From contig CALAAS010000044.1 of NCBI GenBank assembly GCA_937885015.1, positions 1-56,716 on the forward strand: a stretch of 56,716 nucleotides of DNA. Direction: 5' to 3'. Every line of letters begins with the position of its first letter. Positions within the stretch are counted from its first letter, which is position 1. This DNA comes from an uncultured Clostridium sp. Lineage in GTDB: Bacteria > Bacillota > Clostridia > Lachnospirales > Lachnospiraceae. The notes under the pieces were generated by a model. That model was not told the DNA's origin and ran no database searches. It was given only the letters and a program-made list of their open reading frames with translations. The translations under genes were made by a program, and so were the position numbers. Positions 51,447 to 56,716 of this stretch are shown piece after piece.

Positions 51447-52373
51447 TTAAGAGGTAATTTTGCGTAGATCTTTTTTCAGTCGTTCCAATTCCTCACGTAG
51501 GGCCCGTATTTCCTCATCGGCATGCTGTTTTTCCTTGTGTAGGGCCCGTATTTCCTCATCGGCATGCTGTTTTTCTTCGTGTAGGGCCTGTATTTTCTCA
51601 TCGGCATGTTGTTTTTCTTCCTGGATTCCGGCTAAACGTCCCCGCTCAAAAAATTCTTCCCGTTCCATGCGCATATGTTCTTCTTGGTTATATTCGTAGA
51701 TACTCACCAGTTTTGCCTCCGCTCTGTTTTTTTCCAGAAACTCTTTTAGAATCCCATTTTGAATACATGTAGTAATAGCGTGTTCGACTGCTGCCTCAAT
51801 GGGCATTTGTTCTGCATACAGACGTACTTGTCTGACGTACTCAGCGTAGTCACGAAGAGGTTTGCAGCTTTCCATCAACTTCAGGTTATGCCCCGCATTA
51901 ACATTCAGCATATCCACCTTGAGTTCCAGGGAGAGATCCTGCTCTTTTATAAAATAGGCATCGGATAAGCGCAGTTCCTGATGGTCCGGTTTCATAGCGG
52001 AACCGTTATAGAAAACGAAAAATGTGGGGGTTGGAATCTGAACCAGTGCGGTTCCGTAAAGATTTTTCCCCAGAGTCCAGCTTGAATAGAGATCGGACAG
52101 ATACATTAAAAAACGCAGGGGCATATTCGGGTTATAGGTGGACTGATGCTCATAGAGTGACATCCTGGCGTCGATGATAAAAGATACGTCGTTAGCCATT
52201 GACATATACACAGCATTATCCAGGGTATTGATGGTCAGAAGTTCTGGATTTTGATAGTTTCGTTTGCTCACAGCATTGTATAGTTCCAGAAGATTCTTTC
52301 GATCGCTGAAAATCTGTACAAAAAGTCTCGATTTGATGTCTCGGGCGGGAATTAAAGGTGCTTTGTGTGCCAT
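51447..52373 (-). CDS. Rpn-like PD-(D/E)XK nuclease/transposase-related protein with coiled-coil tail
   Basis: 308 aa. The core SFIIDARMSLYEHQSTYNPNMPLRFLMYL resembles the Rpn (YhgA-like) family of PD-(D/E)XK enzymes, whose signature is an Asp followed by E-x-Q before a PLR-type helix; here D67-ish and EHQ are present. Relatives are DNA endonucleases linked to recombination; function here is not proven. The C-terminus has three 14-residue repeats (EEKQHADEEIRALH type) forming a charged coiled coil. AAAGGAGGTTCAC precedes the ATG. Single-gene unit at the border to the AT-rich region. Confidence 0.7.
   Translation of the reverse strand: MAHKAPLIPARDIKSRLFVQIFSDRKNLLELYNAVSKRNYQNPELLTINTLDNAVYMSMANDVSFIIDARMSLYEHQSTYNPNMPLRFLMYLSDLYSSWTLGKNLYGTALVQIPTPTFFVFYNGSAMKPDHQELRLSDAYFIKEQDLSLELKVDMLNVNAGHNLKLMESCKPLRDYAEYVRQVRLYAEQMPIEAAVEHAITTCIQNGILKEFLEKNRAEAKLVSIYEYNQEEHMRMEREEFFERGRLAGIQEEKQHADEKIQALHEEKQHADEEIRALHKEKQHADEEIRALREELERLKKDLRKITS
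51497..51622 (-). repeat. Three in-frame 42-bp tandem repeats in the Rpn-like gene
   Basis: Units at 51497-51538, 51539-51580 and 51581-51622, almost identical (start GTAGGGCC on the plus strand). Because 42 is a multiple of three, gain or loss of a unit changes the protein by exactly 14 residues of the coiled-coil tail. Confidence 0.95.
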
Positions 52374-52577
52374 GTGAACCTCCTTTTGGGACGGGCAGGA
52401 GGTTTTGTATGAGGGAGTCCAATAAACCGCCAGATACCAGAAGACATTTTGTCTGTCAAAAACCTCGCTGCTTTAAACATTGGGAAATGTAAAGCATTGA
52501 GATTTCCAAACAAGAAAAACAGATGATCAGAACCGGCAATTGCCGAAAGAATATCAGAAACTAAATGCTTTAAGTGT

Positions 52578-52606
52578 ATTATAGCGTATAGAAAAATGGA
52601 ATGCAA
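52578..52606 (-). promoter_or_regulatory. Promoter for the Rpn-like gene
   Basis: On the minus strand TTGCAT (52606-52601), 17-base spacer, TATAAT (52583-52578). The leader of about 200 bases contains the palindrome CGGCAATTGCCG (52534-52545). Between 52607 and 53004 I see no gene that I can support; the stretch is AT-rich. Confidence 0.55.
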
Positions 52607-53004
52607 GAGATTTGGGGTTAATAAGATATGTAAAAAATAAAGTTTTGCTGTAAGAGCTGTTGAATTTTACATCGGATCAGGATACCATATGGGTAGGAAG
52701 GGACTGAGAAATGAATTTGCAAAAGGGAGAAGATTCAGCGAGGAGAAAGCCAGTTGTTTTTAGAGGTAGTGGGGGATACCTCGGAGAAAACAGATAAATA
52801 TCCATTTACTAAATGCCGTTTGTAAAAATGCATGCGGCTTTTTCTATACAAAGAGCATGAAAAATCAAGAAATTTTCGATTATTCATATAGGACTAGTCA
52901 TTCTTGTGAGTATCAGAGAAGAAAGGAATAGAAGGTGTCGGAACAACAATATCAAGGAAAAGTAAGTATTATAGTTTAATAAGATGGTACTGTAAAAAGG
53001 GTAA

Positions 53005-53033
53005 TTGCTTTTATTATATATTCAGGATATAAT
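53005..53033 (+). promoter_or_regulatory. Promoter for the AT-rich GntR gene
   Basis: TTGCTT (53005-53010), 17-base spacer, TATAAT (53028-53033), start near 53040, 24 bases before the GTG start. Confidence 0.6.
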
Positions 53034-53063
53034 TTACATAAATAGAAAAATATGGAGGTAAAC

Positions 53064-53834
53064 GTGAAAGTAGAAGAAAAAGCCATTATTGGTAGATTGG
53101 AAAAAAACGAATTATATAGTTCCAAGATTTATAATCAATTAAAACATTTAATTATTAGTGGACAGCTAAAACCAGGAGCATTAGTGAATGAAAGAGAATG
53201 CTCTGCATTATTAGATGTAAGCCGTACGCCGGTAAGAGATGCATTTCGTATTTTAGAGAGGGAGGGATGGGTAGAAAATTATGGAAAAAATCGAAGAATA
53301 GCACCGCTTCGTTGGAGAGACATTTTGGATTTAATTGAAATAAGGGAACCTTTGGATTGGCTTTTATTTGAATTAGCATTTCCGAAAGTAACCCAAATAC
53401 ATATTCAAGAAATGCGCGATATTATCGGAGAAATGAAACATTTAACTGATCAGGACAAAGAGTATTATCATGCAATGAAATTAGATACAGATTTTCATAG
53501 TTATTTTGCGCATGTATCCGGGAATCGTATTTTGATAGATATTCAAAATACAATGAGTGAAAAAATAGTTCGTTCCTCTGTGCTTTGTATGCAAATTAGT
53601 CAATATAGTGCATCTCAATTCGCAGATGAACATTTTGAAATTATTGATTCCTTAGAACAAAAAAATCTAGAAAAATGCAGAGAGTTGTTGCGGGAGCATT
53701 ATGATAATTGGAAAGGAAGACTTTTAAAGATACCAGAATTACTTAAATTTGATCCTAGTTTAACAGAGATGGAGATAGCAGAAGAGTTTGACAATAGAGA
53801 GACTATCAAATTTGACAAATTGAACAAAATATAG
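53064..53834 (+). CDS. GntR family transcriptional regulator, FCD domain
   Basis: 256-aa regulator of the FadR/FCD group. Winged helix at about 18-85 (LLDVSRTPVRDAFRILEREGWV), then a helical FCD domain with DLIEIREPLDWLLFE, LDTDFHSYFAHVSG and ADEHFEIIDSLEQKN, whose Asp/His positions usually bind a metal and an organic acid. GTG at 53064 has GGAGG 5 bases upstream; ATG at 53052 is the alternative. Base composition is far more AT-rich than the genes before 52.4 kb. It precedes a TRAP transporter, so it likely senses the transported acid and binds TTGGTATACCAA at 53948. Confidence 0.9.
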   Translation: MKVEEKAIIGRLEKNELYSSKIYNQLKHLIISGQLKPGALVNERECSALLDVSRTPVRDAFRILEREGWVENYGKNRRIAPLRWRDILDLIEIREPLDWLLFELAFPKVTQIHIQEMRDIIGEMKHLTDQDKEYYHAMKLDTDFHSYFAHVSGNRILIDIQNTMSEKIVRSSVLCMQISQYSASQFADEHFEIIDSLEQKNLEKCRELLREHYDNWKGRLLKIPELLKFDPSLTEMEIAEEFDNRETIKFDKLNKI

Positions 53835-53902
53835 AAAGAAAAATGGAGATTTTTGACAAAAAATATATTTTTAAAAAAATCTATGGTAATAGTTGAGAAA
53901 TA

Positions 53903-53959
53903 TGCTATAATGCATTTAAGAAACATTTGTGTTTATTTTAAAATTTATTGGTATACCAA
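53903..53959 (+). promoter_or_regulatory. TRAP operon promoter and GntR-type operator
   Basis: Extended -10 TGCTATAAT (53903-53911), predicted start near 53918. The perfect palindrome TTGGTATACCAA (53948-53959) with a GTATAC core lies about 30 bases inside the transcript and would block elongation when bound. Confidence 0.6.
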
Positions 53960-53991
53960 ACACCAAACACCAAAAAAGAGGGAGGAATACT

Positions 53992-55053
53992 ATGAGAAAG
54001 AAATTAGCAGTAACCGTTATGACAGCATTGTTGGTATCAACTTTAGCAGGGTGTAGTAACAATTCGGCAACGGAACAGGGGGAGGCAAACACTGCAGGAG
54101 AAGAAAATGCGGCAGTTGAAGAGACTACAACGCCAGATCGTGTTTTGAAATTTACGGATCAGAATTCCGAGGAGTCTCCAGCTGGACAGTGGGAGAAAAA
54201 GTTTGCAGAATTAGTTAAAGAATATACGAAAGGGCATATTCAGGTAGATGTGTATTATAACAACACACTTTGTGGTTATGATATCCAGCCTCTTCAGGCC
54301 GGTATTGCAGATTTTCTTCAATATGTACCATCTTCGGCAGGAGATTTGGACAGCCGTTTAGGAGCATTTGATGCACCTTACATTTATCGAGATGCAGAAC
54401 ACAGGATGGCAGTATTTGATCCGTTTAATTCAGAACCACTTAAAGAAATCAATAAGGCGTTGGAGGATGATGGTGTTATGCTCCTTAGTGCTTTTAATTC
54501 GGGTTATCGACAGATTACATGTAATTTTCCGATCCCGACTTTAAAAGAAATGAAAGGGGCTAAAATTCGAGTAGTTCCTTCAGATTTATATCAGCAGTTG
54601 TTTAGTGCATTTGGTGCAGCGGCAACACCGATGGCATATTCTGAGGTATCCACAGCTCTTATCACAAATGTTATTGATGGACAGGAAAACCCGTATTCTG
54701 TTATTGTAACAGATGCTCTTTATGAAGTTCAGAAATACTTAATGGAAACCAATCATCTTCCGACTAATCACGGCCTTTGGATGAACTTGAATACATATAA
54801 TAGCCTGACGCCGGATCAGCAGGAGGCAATAAAAAAAGCTGCTTATGATGCATCTGTGTATATGGATTCTTATATTACAGAAAAAGTCGAAGAGTATAAG
54901 CAGACCTGTATTGATAAAGGCGTAGAAGTTATTGATGCTGAAAATGGATTAGATCTGGATGCTTATAAAGAGGCTGCAGAAGGCGTCTATGACTATTTCG
55001 CAGAAGACTGGGGCGATATGCCAGACATGATTCGTGCCGTGGGCGCTAATTAA
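53992..55053 (+). CDS. dctP: TRAP transporter substrate-binding protein
   Basis: 353-aa lipoprotein that captures an organic acid outside the membrane. MRKKLAVTVMTALLVSTLAGC with lipobox LAGC, an acidic linker, then the DctP fold: FTDQNSEESPAGQWEKKFAELVKEYTKGHIQVDVYYNNTLCG, MKGAKIRVVPSDLYQQLFSAFGAAATPMAYSEVSTAL (with the conserved arginine that binds the carboxylate) and VIDGQENPYSVI. AGAGGGAGG precedes the ATG. First gene of the dctPQM operon. Confidence 0.93.
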   Translation: MRKKLAVTVMTALLVSTLAGCSNNSATEQGEANTAGEENAAVEETTTPDRVLKFTDQNSEESPAGQWEKKFAELVKEYTKGHIQVDVYYNNTLCGYDIQPLQAGIADFLQYVPSSAGDLDSRLGAFDAPYIYRDAEHRMAVFDPFNSEPLKEINKALEDDGVMLLSAFNSGYRQITCNFPIPTLKEMKGAKIRVVPSDLYQQLFSAFGAAATPMAYSEVSTALITNVIDGQENPYSVIVTDALYEVQKYLMETNHLPTNHGLWMNLNTYNSLTPDQQEAIKKAAYDASVYMDSYITEKVEEYKQTCIDKGVEVIDAENGLDLDAYKEAAEGVYDYFAEDWGDMPDMIRAVGAN

Positions 55054-55094
55054 GTTTCGATTTGTTCATTTGTCGATAGAAAGGAAAAACGATT

Positions 55095-55580
55095 ATGTCT
55101 GGACTAAGTAAAGTGTGGGATCGTTTTCGAACGGTAATAAACAGCATTAGCTGGATTTGGTGTCTTGTAATTGTGGCAGCTTTGGTTATTCAGATTTTTT
55201 GCCGGAATGTCCTTGGCTTTTCAACGACATGGAGCGAAGAAGTGGCAGAATTATGCTTTACAGGTTTGATTTTCTGTTACTTGGCCGAATGTGAAAAGGA
55301 AGGGGCGCATCTTCAGCTGGAAGTATTGTTTCAAATATGGCCCAAACTTGAATTTGGAATGAATTTAATAGGTAAAAGTTTTTGTGTTATTTATTGTGGT
55401 TTTGTGGTTTACAGTGAAATTCTGTTGATTCCGACAATTACAAAATTAACAACAGCAGCCTGCCATATTCCGGTTGTATGGGTACATTATCTGATTGTTT
55501 TGGGGTCTATTATGTGGATTATTCAGGAGTGTATCAGTATTTTTGAACTGTGTAAGAAGAGAAAGGAGAACAAGGCATGA
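55095..55580 (+). CDS. dctQ: TRAP transporter small permease
   Basis: 161-aa four-helix membrane protein that joins with DctM in the transporter. Helices at about 18-36, 50-68 (WSEEVAELCFTGLIF, the conserved W-x-E-E), 88-108 and 125-148. GAAAGGAAAAACG lies before the ATG. ATGA overlap with dctM. Substrate is set by DctP and not visible here. Confidence 0.9.
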   Translation: MSGLSKVWDRFRTVINSISWIWCLVIVAALVIQIFCRNVLGFSTTWSEEVAELCFTGLIFCYLAECEKEGAHLQLEVLFQIWPKLEFGMNLIGKSFCVIYCGFVVYSEILLIPTITKLTTAACHIPVVWVHYLIVLGSIMWIIQECISIFELCKKRKENKA

Positions 55581-56716
55581 ACATGATCTTATTGTTGATT
55601 GGTTTTGTGGCTTTGCTTGCAGTCGGGGCACCGATTGTGGTTGCCATGGGCCTTCCTGCAATCATTTACTACATTTGTTCAGGGACATCTCTTTCTCTGG
55701 TAGCATATTCATTTTATCAGTCATGTATGTCCTTTTCGCTTTTGGCAGTACCTGCATTTATTTTAATGGGAAACCTGGTAAGTGAATTGGGAGAAACAAC
55801 GAGAGCATTTGATTTTGCAAGGGCATTAGCGAAAGGTAAACGAGGATACTCTTCTCGAATTGCGGTTGTATTGAGCCTTATTTTTGCTGGAATGTCAGGT
55901 GCAGCTATTGCGGGTGTTTGTGGTTTGGGACCGATTTTCGTAGATTCTATGGAAGAAGAAGGCTATGAAAGAGATTATGGCGCGGCTTTGACTATAGCGG
56001 CATCTACGGTAGGACCAATTTTTCCGCCTAGTATTCCACTTGTTTTGTATGCGACAATTGCGCAGATTTCCAGTGTAAAATCATTGCTCGGAGGTGTTGG
56101 ACCGGGAATTCTGATGTCAGCATGTTTATTTGCATACGTACTATTTGTAGATAAGAAAAAATTGGTAAATCCGCCTAAGGTAATGCTTCAGGAAGAAACA
56201 CGCTCAATGAAAGAGCTGTTTTGGCGTGCATTCCCGATTATGTTGGCTCCGGTTTTGATTTTAATAACGATGATTTCCGGTGTTTTCAGTCCTGGTGAAA
56301 CCGGATGTATGGCTGTAGTATATATGCTTATTTTAGGTATTATTCATCGTTCGTTGAGTTGGAAGGGTTTTTGGAAATGTGTAAAAGAGACATGTAAATC
56401 GGTTAGCTCTATTATGGTAATTATGACTGCTGGTGGTATTTTCACAAAAGCTTTAATGTTGGAAAACCTTCCAGAAACAATCATTTCACTGTTGGGTCCA
56501 GTGGCTCATATGCCTTTGGCGGTAATTTTTATCGTGAATATTATCCTGTTAATCATGGGAATGTTTATGGAAAGCAACTGTGCGCTTATCTTGACAGCGC
56601 CGATTGTACTTCAGATTACCAAGAATTTTGGTATGGATCCTGTTTATTTAGGCGTAATGATGGTTATGAACCTGATGATCGGCTTAAGCACACCACCCTT
56701 TGGATTGTGTATTTAT
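55577..56716 (+). CDS. dctM: TRAP transporter large permease (cut by the window end)
   Basis: First 380 codons of the large membrane subunit; the normal length is about 425, so the last 45 or so lie beyond the window. Reads MNMILLLIGFVALLAVGAPIVVAMGLP, AVPAFILMGNLVSELG, FAGMSGAAIAGVCGLGPIF, ASTVGPIFPPSIPLVLYA and MFMESNCALILTAPIV, all DctM hallmarks with the sodium-site glycines and serines. Starts inside the dctQ stop (ATGA). AGGAGAAC lies upstream. Confidence 0.93.
   Translation, partial: MNMILLLIGFVALLAVGAPIVVAMGLPAIIYYICSGTSLSLVAYSFYQSCMSFSLLAVPAFILMGNLVSELGETTRAFDFARALAKGKRGYSSRIAVVLSLIFAGMSGAAIAGVCGLGPIFVDSMEEEGYERDYGAALTIAASTVGPIFPPSIPLVLYATIAQISSVKSLLGGVGPGILMSACLFAYVLFVDKKKLVNPPKVMLQEETRSMKELFWRAFPIMLAPVLILITMISGVFSPGETGCMAVVYMLILGIIHRSLSWKGFWKCVKETCKSVSSIMVIMTAGGIFTKALMLENLPETIISLLGPVAHMPLAVIFIVNIILLIMGMFMESNCALILTAPIVLQITKNFGMDPVYLGVMMVMNLMIGLSTPPFGLCIY

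Noticed and set aside
52352..52606. 84-codon minus-strand frame upstream of the Rpn-like gene
   Set aside because: It overlaps the promoter and leader of that gene, lacks a ribosome site and has no recognisable content.

Overview
The window looks like a chromosome segment of a spore-forming, low-to-mid GC Firmicute, most likely a Clostridia member of the Lachnospiraceae type. The evidence is strong AGGAGG-type ribosome binding sites with frequent GTG/TTG starts, an intact spoIIR, the sequence character of rpoB/rpoC, DUF1934 and DUF5684 genes, an AGCS amino acid carrier and many lipoproteins with a lipobox. The family-level placement is inference from sequence character, not from a search.

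Layout. Bases 198-1259 encode an M42 metallopeptidase. Bases 1327-16678 hold a tightly packed, one-directional surface-glycan cluster of 13 genes: the GDP-D-glycero-D-manno-heptose route (hddC, hddA, gmhB, gmhA), the CDP-4-keto-3,6-dideoxyhexose route (rfbF, rfbG, rfbH), a LicD-type phosphotransferase, two membrane-anchored GT2 enzymes of the polyprenyl-phosphate-sugar synthase type, and three large polytopic membrane proteins that look like GT-C transferases. A D,D-carboxypeptidase and a lipoprotein follow. No flippase, polymerase, initiating phosphoglycosyl transferase or soluble GT is present, so I read it as an extracytoplasmic glycosylation system (GT2 charges the lipid carrier, GT-C transfers outside) rather than a standard capsule locus.

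From 18.9 to 28 kb are housekeeping and transport genes: a zinc-dependent phospholipase C-like gene divergent from an AGCS symporter, a UPF0303 gene, a small acidic lipoprotein, a cyclophilin, a GNAT enzyme, and an ispE-gntR-aldo/keto reductase operon with a GTATAC-core palindrome at its promoter. From 27.5 to 35 kb a TetR regulator with a double palindromic operator precedes an RND efflux pump: adaptor, permease and two tandem TolC-like proteins, which is notable for a presumably single-membrane cell. An HD hydrolase then converges on spoIIR, and ddl-murI-DUF1934 form a cell-wall operon.

From 39.5 to 47.3 kb lie rpoB and rpoC with their own promoter, unlinked here from the usual ribosomal protein genes. 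After them come a DUF2142 membrane protein, a secreted amidase, a DUF5684 membrane protein and an Rpn-like PD-(D/E)XK nuclease with 42-bp internal repeats. From about 52.6 kb the sequence becomes clearly more AT-rich and carries a GntR/FCD regulator and a TRAP transporter (dctP, dctQ, dctM cut by the window end), with a TTGGTATACCAA palindrome in front of dctP. No rRNA, tRNA, CRISPR or complete insertion sequence was recognised.
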